DNA of 36,336 nucleotides from Cupriavidus sp. (GTDB lineage: Bacteria; Pseudomonadota; Gammaproteobacteria; Burkholderiales; Burkholderiaceae): the NCBI GenBank assembly GCA_031181345.1, contig JAPSLC010000049.1, forward strand, positions 1-36,336, read 5' to 3'. Below the pieces are notes generated by a model. It did no database searches and was not told the origin of the DNA. It was given only the letters and a program-made list of their open reading frames with translations. Of this stretch, positions 8,179-16,644 are shown piece by piece. Numbering within the stretch: position 1 is the stretch's first letter; every line of letters starts with the position of its first letter. A program made the position numbers and the translations under genes.

Positions 8179-8616
8179 ATGAAGAGCAAAGCACCTCGCG
8201 CAAACCCGATGACCGCTGACGTTACCGATGTCACCGATGTGACGACCGAGCCGTTGGCCGAGCAGCGGCCGATTCCCGCGGTCACCGAAGTGCCCGACGC
8301 TTCCACCATGCTGGCACGCGACTACCTAAAGCTGGCCGCGCTCGGCTGGAGCTTCTATGGGGCCTTGATGGAGGAGGCCGGCTTCCAGTGGACGTCGTGG
8401 ATCTGGAAGTGGGACCCCGACGAGCGGCTGGCGCAGCAGATCACCGGACCAGTACCGGCGCTGTCGATGGCAAGCAAATACGGGCAGACCGCCTGGGAGA
8501 TCGGCGCCGACATGCAGGGGCGCTGGCTGGATGCGTGGATGCGGTTCTTCTCGTGGAATCCGGGGGCGATGTTGGGCGGGATGGCGGGGGCGGTGGAGAG
8601 GGGCGCTAGAGCGTAG
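8179..8616 (+). CDS. Unrecognised 145-residue protein
   Basis: I do not recognise this protein. AAGGAG at 8166-8171 favours the ATG at 8179 over the one at 8173, which is too close to it. The N-terminal ~35 residues look disordered and contain a short VTDVTDVT repeat. The rest is rich in Trp and Met (LGWSFYGALMEEAGFQWTSW, MQGRWLDAWMRFFSWNPGAM) and predicted to be amphipathic helix. It ends in a Gly/Ala-rich tail. No signal peptide or clear membrane span is present. A phasin-like or membrane-surface protein is conceivable, but nothing in the sequence proves it. It is monocistronic, followed at once by the palindromic repeat array. Confidence 0.6.
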   Translation: MKSKAPRANPMTADVTDVTDVTTEPLAEQRPIPAVTEVPDASTMLARDYLKLAALGWSFYGALMEEAGFQWTSWIWKWDPDERLAQQITGPVPALSMASKYGQTAWEIGADMQGRWLDAWMRFFSWNPGAMLGGMAGAVERGARA

Positions 8617-8674
8617 TAGCAGCGATTCTGGGCACGTTCGCGGTGGGCCGACCTACCGGCAGCGCTGATAGAAG

Positions 8675-9105
8675 GCTCCCCTCTCCCACTTGTGGGAGAG
8701 GGGTGGGGGAGAGGGCAGGGCGGTCGAGCGTCCGATTTCGCTGTTGCGAACCACCCTCTCCCCCAACCCCTCTCCCGCCGAGCGGGAGAGGGGAGCCAGT
8801 CCTCCAGGCCGCAGGCGTCGAAGAACGCTCCCCTCTCCCACTTGTGGGAGAGGGGTGGGGGAGAGGGCAGCGGCGGTCCAGCATGCGATATCGCTGCTGC
8901 GAACCACTCTCTCCCCCAACCCCTCTCCCGCCGAGCGGGAGAGGGGAGCCAGTCCTCCAGGCCGCAGGCGTCGAAGAACGCTCCCCTCTCCCACTTGTGG
9001 GAGAGGGGTGGGGGAGAGGGCAGCGGCGGTCCAGCATGCGATATCGCTGCTGCGAACCACCCTCTCCCCCAACCCCTCTCCCGCTGAGCGGGAGAGGGGA
9101 GCAGT
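8675..9105. repeat. Tandem array of palindromic REP-like repeats, 153-bp period
   Basis: Nearly three head-to-tail copies of a 152/153-bp unit (starting at about 8675, 8827 and 8980; the last is partial). Each unit holds two hairpins in inverted orientation: CCCCTCTCCCAC-TT-GTGGGAGAGGGG followed by a GGGGGAGAGGGC tail, and the mirrored CCTCTCCCCCAACC leading into a CCCCTCTCCCGC/GCGGGAGAGGGG hairpin. Copies two and three are nearly identical, including the spacers, so the duplication is recent. It fills the 514-bp gap between two convergent genes, where it could act as a bidirectional transcription barrier. Confidence 0.9.
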
Positions 9106-9130
9106 CCCGAGCGATGGCGGTCGTCCAGGC

Positions 9131-10699
9131 TCAGGGCGCAGTGCACGTGTAGTTCGACGCCTGCGCCGCGGCTGCCGCGTCGTTCGCCGGTCCCGTATAG
9201 CGCGGGTATTGCGGGTAGCGGCACAGCGGACGCGAGAACGCGGTGGCGCCGTTGGCCTCCTTCGTGGCGGTCAGCGTGCCCGGCGCGGTGCCCCTGGTGA
9301 CCCAGGTATCGAGCGCCGTCAGCAGGTCGGTCTGATCCGCGCCCGGACCGCCGGCGCAGTGATTGACGCCCGGCGCAAGGTAGTAGCGCACGAACTCGTC
9401 AGCCGATGCCTGCCCGCCGACCGCAGCGACCATCCCCTGGTAATAGGCGTTGGTGGCCTTGAAACTGAGGGCGGAGTCGTTGGTGCCGTGCCACAGGATC
9501 AGCTTGGCGTCGCTGTTCTTCAATGGCCGCAGGTCGGTGTTGGTCGCGTCGTTGAGGTTGGCCAGGTTGGCCAGTGCGCTGACGTTGCTGTCCCAGGAAT
9601 AGGTCAGCGAGTTCTGCGAGCGGTCGCGTGCCAGATAGTTCTTCACCGTCGTGTCCTGGAACAGGAACTGCAGGGCCATGTTCAGGTTGCCGTTGCCGGT
9701 CAGCCAGAGGCCCCATGCTCCCGGATCGTCCTCGTTGCCGGTCAGCGCCCAGCCCGCATTGGAATAGGCGCCATTGGCCCACACCGCCGGCGATGTCCAC
9801 GACTGCACGACCGCCAGCTGCGCGTCCGACAGGCAGGCGTCGCCGGCGTCCGTGCCGCCGGAACAACGAAGTACCGCCGGATCGAAGCTGCACGACAGCG
9901 GGTTGGATACCACGCCGTCGCTGATGCCATCCTGCGCGTCGCACGCATCCCGCACCGCCTTCGCCAGCAGATTGATCTTTGGCGCGTTGAACATGCCGCC
10001 CGGGGCCGCGAGGGCCTTGGCGTTGCGATTGAATGCCCCCATGAAGCCGACCCAGTTGTAGGCCGGCGCGCGGGCGATGATGCCGTCGAAGAGGTCCGGA
10101 TTGCGTTGCGCTGCCATCAGCGCTTCACGGCCGCCATTGGAACAGCCCTCGAAGTACGACCGTTCCGGCGACTTGCCATAGGCGAAGCGCAGCATCTCGC
10201 GCGCGGAGGACATCACCGTCGGCACCGACTGATGGCCGAAGAGCGCGGCGGCGTGCGGATCGTCGAGGGCGAAGTCGGCCGACAGCCCATTGCCCGAATG
10301 CCCCGAGTCGCTATGGACGGTGGCGTAGCCCTGCTTCAACGCGGTCAGGTTGGCCGGCACGTCGATGCCCGGGATCGATCCGTTGTAACCGCCGCCGCCG
10401 CCGTAATACAGCTTGCCGTTCCACCGATCGGGAAGCCGCAATTCCAGGTTCAGTTGCGGCGCGATGGTCGCGTTGACCCGGCAGAACAGCGGTTGCGGGC
10501 CGCTCGCCGCCACGGTGGCGGCCGCGGTGACGGTCGCGCCGGCGACGGTCTTTCCGGCGAGCTCGGCGCACGCCTGCGCGGCGTTGGCCGAGTGCCTGGG
10601 TTTGTGATCGTCGTCGCTGTCTCCGCAGGCGGCCAGCGCGGCCACTGCCACCACAGTCACGGCGATACGATGCCAATGGAAAGCCAAAGTCGGTGCCAT
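9131..10699 (-). CDS. Tannase/feruloyl esterase family lipoprotein
   Basis: A 522-residue alpha/beta hydrolase of the tannase/feruloyl-esterase family, which cleaves ester bonds of galloyl or hydroxycinnamoyl esters. The N-terminus is a lipoprotein signal with LAAC (Cys25) followed by an acidic DSDDD stretch, so it is probably membrane-anchored on the periplasmic or outer face. The family's CS-D-HC arrangement is complete: Cys186-Ser187 in FEGCSNGGRE (nucleophile Ser187), Asp408 in HGTNDSAL, and His447-Cys448 in GVNHCAGG. It stands alone on the minus strand between the repeat array and the MocR regulator gene. The true substrate is not predictable. Confidence 0.9.
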   Translation of the reverse strand: MAPTLAFHWHRIAVTVVAVAALAACGDSDDDHKPRHSANAAQACAELAGKTVAGATVTAAATVAASGPQPLFCRVNATIAPQLNLELRLPDRWNGKLYYGGGGGYNGSIPGIDVPANLTALKQGYATVHSDSGHSGNGLSADFALDDPHAAALFGHQSVPTVMSSAREMLRFAYGKSPERSYFEGCSNGGREALMAAQRNPDLFDGIIARAPAYNWVGFMGAFNRNAKALAAPGGMFNAPKINLLAKAVRDACDAQDGISDGVVSNPLSCSFDPAVLRCSGGTDAGDACLSDAQLAVVQSWTSPAVWANGAYSNAGWALTGNEDDPGAWGLWLTGNGNLNMALQFLFQDTTVKNYLARDRSQNSLTYSWDSNVSALANLANLNDATNTDLRPLKNSDAKLILWHGTNDSALSFKATNAYYQGMVAAVGGQASADEFVRYYLAPGVNHCAGGPGADQTDLLTALDTWVTRGTAPGTLTATKEANGATAFSRPLCRYPQYPRYTGPANDAAAAAQASNYTCTAP

Positions 10700-10956
10700 G
10701 TCGTCTCCTTCGATGTCGTGGAGTCAGGCCAGGGCGGGCGCGACCAGCCCCTGGACACCGGTCTGGCACGGACTCGAGCGGCTGCTGCTGTTGCTGCTTG
10801 GGGGCGGTCGAAAGGAAGAATAGACGCGAGGGGCGGTGCAGATTGTCCCCGCGAGGACAATCGCGGCGCCCTCGAATCGGGATTTGCCCTAGGTTCGGCG
10901 GTGAAGTGCGCGGCGAGCGGCCTGCCGCACAGGAGAAGGATAGGAAGCGCCGCGCC

Positions 10957-12471
10957 TCAGCGCCGCCGCTCGTGCTCGATCAGCTGGGCCAGCAGCCGGA
11001 CGCCTTCCTCGATCCGTTCCTCGGCAATCCCGGTGTAGCCCAGGCGGAAGTGCGGCGAGGGATCGTCTGCGGCAAAGAACACGTCGCCCGGCTCGATGAT
11101 CACGCCATGCCGCAGCGCGACATCGCCGAGCTTGCGCGCATCGAGCCCGGGCGGACCTTCGACCCAGAACGACGAGGCCCCCGGAGAATTCTGTACGCGG
11201 CATTGCGGCAGATGCCGCGCCAGCATGTCGCGCAGCACCGCCGCGCGGCGCTGGAAGATCGGGGCGACGCGCCGCAGCAGCGCGTCGTGGTGGCCCAGCG
11301 AGATGAACAGCGCGGTGGCGCGCTGGTTGTTGGCCGGCGGGTGCCGCAGCATGTAGCGCCGCAACGCCCGCGCCTGGCGGATCACCGTGCTCGGCGCGAC
11401 GATGTAGCCGAGCCGGATGCCCGGCACGAAGGACTTCGACAGGCTGCCGACATAGATCACGCGGCCCTCGCGATCCAGGCTCTTCAGCGCGGGAATCGGT
11501 TGCGTCAGCGCGGGATTCTCGGTGTCGTAGTCGTCCTCGATCAGCACCACGTCATGCCGGTGCGCCTCGGCCAGCAGCGCCTCGCGCCGGTCCAGCGGCA
11601 TCGTCACCGTGGTCGGGCACTGGTAGCTCGGCGTGACGAAGGCATAGTCGCAGCGTGCCAGCTCGCCTTCCGGCCGCAGACCCGAGTCATCGACCGGCAG
11701 CGGCACCACCTCGCGCGCCCGCATGCCGAAGATCGCGCGCGCATCGCTGTAGCCGGGCTCTTCCAGGCCGACGACCGCGTCGCGCGTCAGCAGGTCGGCC
11801 AGCAGATAGAGCGCGTGCTGCGCGCCCAGCGTGACCATGATCTCGTCCGGATTGGCCCAGACGCCCCGGCGCGGCAGCACGTGCCGCTGCAACTGCTCGA
11901 TCAGCAGCGGATCGTCGCGGTCGATCAGGTCGGAGGCCCAGCCGCGGATCTCCAGCACGGCCAGCGCCATGCGCGAGCATTCGCGCCAGTCCGCGGTCGG
12001 AAACAGCGCCGGGTCGAACTGGCCATAGATGAAGGGGTACGGATAGTTCTGCCAGTCGTTGGGCTTGACGATGGCGCGCAGCCCGCTGATGTCGGGCAGC
12101 CGCTCGCTCCAGTCCGGGCCGGGCGTCTCGCCGCCGCCCTCCTTGCCGGCGGGTGTGTTGGCAGTGCTCGCGGACGCCGGTCTCGCCACGCTGGGCAATT
12201 GTTCGACGACGAAGTAGCCGCGCCGCGGCCGCGTTTCGAGGAAGTGCTCGTCGACCAGTTGCTGGAAGGCCAGGATCACCGTATTGCGCGCGATGCCCAG
12301 CGTCGCGGCCAGTTCGCGGCTCGATGGCAGCGCGCTGCCTTCGGGCAGCTGCCGCGACAGGATCGCCGAGACGATCTGCTGGCGCAACTGGGCCTGCAGG
12401 CTCAGGCCCGAATCGGCGGGCAATTGCAGCAGCCGATTCCAGAAGGTGGTTCCCTTGCCCGCCGTGGCCAT
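10957..12471 (-). CDS. tauR: MocR/GntR-type regulator with aminotransferase domain, TauR-like
   Basis: A MocR regulator: an N-terminal GntR winged helix (about residues 10-85; LPSSRELAATLGIARNTVIL and LETRPRRGYFV) fused to a fold-type I aminotransferase domain. The PLP lysine is in VGSLSKSFVPG (Lys346 counted from this start), and the PLP-ring aspartate is in LIEDDYD. The start at 12471 (504 residues) is chosen because GGAG precedes it and it gives a normal MocR length; in-frame starts at 12519 and 12579 are possible. In Rhodobacter and relatives TauR is a taurine-responsive PLP-binding activator. Its position next to tauY supports the same role here, and the symbol rests on that context. Confidence 0.82.
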   Translation of the reverse strand: MATAGKGTTFWNRLLQLPADSGLSLQAQLRQQIVSAILSRQLPEGSALPSSRELAATLGIARNTVILAFQQLVDEHFLETRPRRGYFVVEQLPSVARPASASTANTPAGKEGGGETPGPDWSERLPDISGLRAIVKPNDWQNYPYPFIYGQFDPALFPTADWRECSRMALAVLEIRGWASDLIDRDDPLLIEQLQRHVLPRRGVWANPDEIMVTLGAQHALYLLADLLTRDAVVGLEEPGYSDARAIFGMRAREVVPLPVDDSGLRPEGELARCDYAFVTPSYQCPTTVTMPLDRREALLAEAHRHDVVLIEDDYDTENPALTQPIPALKSLDREGRVIYVGSLSKSFVPGIRLGYIVAPSTVIRQARALRRYMLRHPPANNQRATALFISLGHHDALLRRVAPIFQRRAAVLRDMLARHLPQCRVQNSPGASSFWVEGPPGLDARKLGDVALRHGVIIEPGDVFFAADDPSPHFRLGYTGIAEERIEEGVRLLAQLIEHERRR

Positions 12472-12598
12472 GCCGTTCGCGCTCCGTATCGTCGGTTTCG
12501 TCGTTGGGTCGGGGAGCATTATCGGACAAGGGGCGGGGAGGGGATATGGGGATGTTCCTGCCTCGTGCGATTGGGTCATGGCAGGAGCGGCCGGTCCA

Positions 12599-12726
12599 TG
12601 CTCCCCTCTCCCACTTGTGGGAGAGGGGTGGGGGAGAGGGCCAGGCGCGTGATCTGGCGCTATCGCGTGTGCATGCGCCCCTTGCCCTCTCCCCCGGCCC
12701 CTCTCCCGCAGGCGGGAGAGGGGAGA
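12599..12726. repeat. REP-like palindrome pair between tauY and tauR
   Basis: Two inverted copies of the CCCCTCTCCC...GGGAGAGGGG element, at about 12601-12641 and 12686-12724, are separated by a short unrelated spacer. This has the same paired design as the 8675-9105 array. It fills most of the gap between tauY and tauR, which are on the same strand, and might separate their transcripts. Confidence 0.88.
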
Positions 12727-12746
12727 ACACCAAGGGTCTCGCTCAA

Positions 12747-14219
12747 CTACAGCACATCATCCTTCAGGTGATACCAGTGATACAGGAACCGCTGCCCCAG
12801 CCGCCGGAACGGTGCAAACGCCGGCGACTCGACCCACTCGCGCACATTGGGGAAGGGCAGCGCCGAGCGGAAGATCGGCAGTTCCGGCCCCGGGTTCTTG
12901 CCGGCGATCATCGCGGCCATGCGGCGGCCCGCCTGGGCCGAGTACATGACGCCGTTGCCGCCATAGCCCATCGCGTAATAGATGGTCTGCGCGGGATCGG
13001 GCCGGAAGATGCGCGGCATCATGTCGTGGCTGACGTCGACCCAGCCCCACCACGAGTAGTCGATCGGAATGCCCTTGAGCGCCGGGAACTTGCGCACCAT
13101 GTCGTCGACCAGCTTCTGCTCGTAGCGGGGCCGCGGCGCATCGGTGCCGGTGATCGCGCTGCGGCTGCCGATCTGCAGCCGGCCGTCGGGCATCAGCCGG
13201 TAGTAGTGGCGCAGGATGCGGGTGTCGGTGATCACCTGCGTCGTGCGGAAGTTGCAGGCCGCGATCTCGTCGGGAGTCAGCGGCCGCGTGACGATCGAGT
13301 TCGACAGGATCGGGAACAGTCGATTCTTCAGATGCGGATGCAGGTTCTGCGAGGTATAGCCGCCGGTGGCGACGCCGACCGCCCGCGCCCGCACGATGCC
13401 GCCCGGCGTGCGCAGATAGTGCACGCCGTCGCGCGTGGTCCAGTCCAGCACCGGGCTCGACGGATGCACGGTGGCGCCGAGCGCGCGAGCGCGGCGCAGA
13501 TAGCCGAACGCCAGCTTGCCGGCATGAATGCCGATGCCCTCGGGCTCGTGCATCGCGCCGGCCGCCTCCTTGTCGTCGACGTATTCGCGCTTGACGGTAT
13601 CGGCATCGAGAATGCGGGCGTCGTAGCGGAACACCTCGCGCAGAAGCTTGGCCTCCTTCTCCAGCGCCGGCATCGCGTCCGGACGATGCGCGATATACAG
13701 ATGGCCGCCCGGCTGCGGATCGCAGTCGATATCGCGGATCAGCGTCTTGAACGTCTCCATGCCGGCGCACACTTCCTCGTGCAGCCGCAGCGCGGCGTCC
13801 AGGCCGTAGCGCTGGATCCATTGCGAGCGCTTGAGCCGGCCCGAGGCGCATTGCGCCTGCCCGCCGTTGCGCGTGCTGCAGCCCCAGCTGACGCGGTTGG
13901 CCTCCAGCACGGTCGCCTTGATGCCGTGTTCCTGCGCGAGGAAGATCGCGCAGGTCAGCCCGGTGAAGCCCGAACCGATGATGGCGACATCGACGTCGAC
14001 GTCGTGCGTGATCGGACCGTCGTCGGGCGGCGGCTCGCCGGCGGTGCCGATCCAGTAGGTCGGCGCGTAGTCGCGGCCCTGGCCAGGCGTCGGCGCGACC
14101 AGCGGGTCGTAGGCGGGATCGTAGGGCCGGGACGGACCCGTCGGTCCTGACTGTCCACCGGCCTGGCCCGGCGTTCCGGTCTCCCGTCCGATGGCGGTGA
14201 TATCGGCAATGGCTTCCAT
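12747..14219 (-). CDS. tauY: Taurine dehydrogenase large subunit, FAD-dependent (TauY-like)
   Basis: A 490-residue FAD-dependent oxidoreductase of the DAO family. The dinucleotide-binding fold starts at about residue 78 with DVAIIGSGFTGLTCAIFLAQ. It continues with VSWGCSTRNGGQAQ and ends with the FAD-closing segment IYYAMGYGGNGVMYSAQAGR. The first ~70 residues are a Pro/Gly-rich extension. With the small subunit encoded 41 bp upstream, it would oxidatively deaminate taurine to sulfoacetaldehyde and ammonium, passing electrons to the respiratory chain, as described for TauXY in Paracoccus. A generic amine oxidase is the alternative, but neighbouring xsc, the permease and tauR make the taurine role convincing. 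Confidence 0.85.
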   Translation of the reverse strand: MEAIADITAIGRETGTPGQAGGQSGPTGPSRPYDPAYDPLVAPTPGQGRDYAPTYWIGTAGEPPPDDGPITHDVDVDVAIIGSGFTGLTCAIFLAQEHGIKATVLEANRVSWGCSTRNGGQAQCASGRLKRSQWIQRYGLDAALRLHEEVCAGMETFKTLIRDIDCDPQPGGHLYIAHRPDAMPALEKEAKLLREVFRYDARILDADTVKREYVDDKEAAGAMHEPEGIGIHAGKLAFGYLRRARALGATVHPSSPVLDWTTRDGVHYLRTPGGIVRARAVGVATGGYTSQNLHPHLKNRLFPILSNSIVTRPLTPDEIAACNFRTTQVITDTRILRHYYRLMPDGRLQIGSRSAITGTDAPRPRYEQKLVDDMVRKFPALKGIPIDYSWWGWVDVSHDMMPRIFRPDPAQTIYYAMGYGGNGVMYSAQAGRRMAAMIAGKNPGPELPIFRSALPFPNVREWVESPAFAPFRRLGQRFLYHWYHLKDDVL

Positions 14220-14260
14220 CGCTGCGCTCCTGTTGGCGACGCGTTCGGCGACGCGTTCGA

Positions 14261-14740
14261 TCAGCCGCGCGAACCGGCCGCGAGCGCGGGACGGTCCTTG
14301 CGATAGGCGTTCTTGACCGCGATCTTGCCGTCGCGGAAGGTGAACACGTCGACCATGCGCGCCTCGATGCGCGAGCCGTCGGCCTTGGTGCCGCGGAAGG
14401 TCGATTCGCTGACGCCGCGATCGCCGCAGACGAAATGCTCGCCGTCGAGCCAGGCCGCGTCGGGGAAGGTCTGCCAGGCCAGCTGGAAGCCCTCGCGCAC
14501 CGCCTCGCGGCCACGGAACGTGCGGCCGAACAGCTCGCCGCCGGCCACGGCGTGGAACACGCAGTCATCGCTCATGAAGGACATCAGCGCGTCGATGTCG
14601 TGGCGGTTCCAGGCATCGCTGAACGCCTGCAGCGTGGCGGCGGTGACGCCGCCGCTGGCGCCACTGGCCTGCTGTCCGGACGGGTTTTGCTCGGCCGCGA
14701 CGATGGCTTCGGTGCCGGCCTGCTTGCTTTGGTACTCCAC
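14261..14740 (-). CDS. tauX: Taurine dehydrogenase small subunit (TauX-like, SnoaL/NTF2 fold)
   Basis: A 159-residue protein with a SnoaL/NTF2-like core (about residues 35-145): AFSDAWNRHDIDALMSFMSD, a DCVFHAVAGGE strand, FRGREAVREGF, and a C-terminal MVDVFTFRDGKIAVKNAYRK. The start is a GTG at 14740 preceded by GAGGAG at good spacing. The gene runs into tauY 41 bp later, and the pair matches the TauXY taurine dehydrogenase arrangement. How an NTF2-fold protein serves the flavoenzyme is not obvious from sequence; structural support is the simplest idea. Function is assigned by context more than by motif. Confidence 0.75.
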   Translation of the reverse strand: MEYQSKQAGTEAIVAAEQNPSGQQASGASGGVTAATLQAFSDAWNRHDIDALMSFMSDDCVFHAVAGGELFGRTFRGREAVREGFQLAWQTFPDAAWLDGEHFVCGDRGVSESTFRGTKADGSRIEARMVDVFTFRDGKIAVKNAYRKDRPALAAGSRG

Positions 14741-14884
14741 TTGAATCTCCTCGATGTTGTTGCGGCCCGCGCGGCAGCGGACCCGGTCCTTTGCACGTTC
14801 CCAGCATAGGGAAGCGCCGGGACGCGCTGTAGGGCCAGTTGGATGGAATCGATTGGGCCAGCGTTTGTCGCCGGTGGAGGCGCT

Positions 14885-15015
14885 GGCCCTCTCCCCCCAG
14901 CCCCTCTCCCGCATGGCGGGAGAGGGGAGCGGGTCGTCGGCGTGCGATATGTCTGGGCATTCGCCTGCCCCATCTCACCTCGCCCGCTTGCGGGAGAGGG
15001 GTCGGGGGAGAGGGC
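14885..15015. repeat. REP-like palindrome pair between permease and tauX
   Basis: Two inverted copies of the repeat family (about 14885-14930 and 14980-15015), here with stems CCCCTCTCCCGC/GCGGGAGAGGGG-like and CCCGCTTGCGGG. They sit in the 301-bp gap between the permease stop codon and the tauX start. This could make tauXY a separate transcript or lower its expression relative to xsc. No tauX promoter was recognised. Confidence 0.86.
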
Positions 15016-15041
15016 AGCGCGCTCGCCAGCCTCTGTGAACG

Positions 15042-16499
15042 TCAGAGCCGATGCACTTCGGCCCGCGGCATGTCGCCCAGATGCTGCTGGTGCGGGTCGA
15101 TCTCGCTGTCGCGCAACGCCGCACCGCGGCGGTACTGCCGGCGCACCAGATAGACCAGCAGCAGGATGCCGAGGCTGACCACGCCGAGCAGCAGCGGCTT
15201 GCGCTGGTCCGGAATGAAGGCCATCGCCACGACGATGCCCGTCATGCCGAAGATCGCCACATAGGTCAGATACGGATACATCCACATGCGCACGCGCAGC
15301 TTTTCCGGTGCCTCGCGTTCGAGGCGCGCGCGCAGCCGCAATTGAGACACCGCGATCAGGATGTAGACGAAGATCGCCACCGTGCCGTAGGAATTGACCA
15401 GGAAGGCAAACACCGTATCGGGCGAGACGTAGGACATCACCACCGCGGCATAGCCGAACAGCGTCGAGAACAGGATCGCGCGCACCGGCACGCCATTGCG
15501 ATTGAGCTTGGCCAGCGCGGCCGGGGCATCGCCGCGGCGCGTCAGCGCGAAGATCATCCGCGAGGAGGCATACAGTCCCGAGTTCAGCGCCGACAGCACC
15601 GCGGTCAGCACCACCGCGTTCATCACCTGCGCCGCGCCGCGGATGCCCATTGCATCGAGCGCGCTGACGTACGGCGTGGCGATGCCGGGCGAGTTCCACG
15701 GTACCAGGCACACCACCAGCAGCACCGAGCCGACGTAGAACACCAGCACGCGCGTGATTACCGAGTGGGTCGCCTTGGCCACTGCCTTCTGCGGCTCCGC
15801 GGTCTCGGCCGCGGCGATGGTCACGATCTCCGCGCCGAAGTAGAACCCCGTCGCCGCCACCGCACCGGTCAGCACCGGCATGATGCCGTTGGGCGCGAAG
15901 CCGCCATGCGCGCTGAGGTTGGCGACGCTGGGCGCGGTATCGGGCCACATGCCGAGCACGAACAGGCCGGCCAGGAACAGGAACACGACGATCGCGGCCA
16001 CCTTGATCGAGGCGAACCAGAACTCGAATTCGCCGAAGGACTTGACCGAGAACAGGTTGGTCAGCGTCAGCATCACCAGCAGCACCAGGCTGATGGCCCA
16101 GGAGGGCACGTCGGGCAGCCAGTAGCGGATCAGGTCCGCGCCCGCCACCGCTTCGATGGCGACCACGATGACCCAGAAGTACCAGTACATCCAGCCGGTC
16201 AGAAAGCTGGCCAGCGCGCCGGCCTCGGGTTTGCCGCGCCACGCTTCGCGCGCGTATTCGTAGAAGGAGCCGACGGTGGGCAGCGCGCACGCCATCTCGC
16301 CGAGCATCCGCATCACCAGCACCACCAGCATGCCGGTCAGCAGGAAGGAAAGGACGGCCGCCGGGCCGGCCGACTTGATGACCACGCCGCTGCCGACGAA
16401 CAGTCCGGCACCGATCACGCCGCCGAGCGCGATCATCGTCATGTGGCGCTGTTTCAGGCTGTGCTTGAGGCCGCGCGAGCCCTCGGGGTTATCCAGCAA
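15042..16499 (-). CDS. APC-superfamily amino acid permease (GABA permease-like)
   Basis: A 485-residue secondary transporter of the amino acid/polyamine/organocation superfamily, with about 12 hydrophobic segments. The first is MTMIALGGVIGAGLFVGSG, the family's substrate-binding helix 1, and VGSFYEYAREAW follows helix 2. The start is a TTG at 16499 preceded by TGGAGACAAAAA; the next Met would remove residues before helix 1. It is GabP-like in helix 1 and in the TGWMYWYFWV segment. It lies between xsc and tauX on the same strand, so uptake of taurine or a related omega-amino acid is likely, as a second route beside TauABC. Substrate is inferred. Confidence 0.87.
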   Translation of the reverse strand: MLDNPEGSRGLKHSLKQRHMTMIALGGVIGAGLFVGSGVVIKSAGPAAVLSFLLTGMLVVLVMRMLGEMACALPTVGSFYEYAREAWRGKPEAGALASFLTGWMYWYFWVIVVAIEAVAGADLIRYWLPDVPSWAISLVLLVMLTLTNLFSVKSFGEFEFWFASIKVAAIVVFLFLAGLFVLGMWPDTAPSVANLSAHGGFAPNGIMPVLTGAVAATGFYFGAEIVTIAAAETAEPQKAVAKATHSVITRVLVFYVGSVLLVVCLVPWNSPGIATPYVSALDAMGIRGAAQVMNAVVLTAVLSALNSGLYASSRMIFALTRRGDAPAALAKLNRNGVPVRAILFSTLFGYAAVVMSYVSPDTVFAFLVNSYGTVAIFVYILIAVSQLRLRARLEREAPEKLRVRMWMYPYLTYVAIFGMTGIVVAMAFIPDQRKPLLLGVVSLGILLLVYLVRRQYRRGAALRDSEIDPHQQHLGDMPRAEVHRL

Positions 16500-16563
16500 T
16501 TTTTGTCTCCAGTGCTTCTCATGATGGTGTCGTCACGGCTTCGCTGTCTTTGTCTTGTCTGTC

Positions 16564-16590
16564 CGGGGCCGCATTGCTGCGGCGGCCCCG
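16564..16590 (-). other. Stem-loop between xsc and the permease gene
   Basis: A perfect 9-bp inverted repeat (CGGGGCCGC at 16564-16572, GCGGCCCCG at 16582-16590, 9-nt loop) lies in the 145-bp gap. It has no T-run on the minus strand, so it is more likely an mRNA-stabilising or processing hairpin, or a partial terminator, than a full intrinsic terminator. Confidence 0.5.
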
Positions 16591-16644
16591 AAGGCCGTGA
16601 TCGCACGGCGCGGCGGGGCCGCGCCGCACGCCTCGTTGCTTCCG

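Noticed and set aside
8675..9105. CRISPR array
   Set aside because: The repeats are 153 bp apart, palindromic in inverted pairs and with nearly identical spacers. There are no cas genes.
8643..9152. Open frames of 130-170 codons across the repeat array on both strands
   Set aside because: They consist of repeated translations of the palindromic elements (SPTPLP, RERG), with no ribosome binding site or domain.
10693..12771. A 692-codon plus-strand frame opposite the MocR gene
   Set aside because: It is antisense to a complete MocR regulator with winged helix and PLP lysine and has no recognisable domain.
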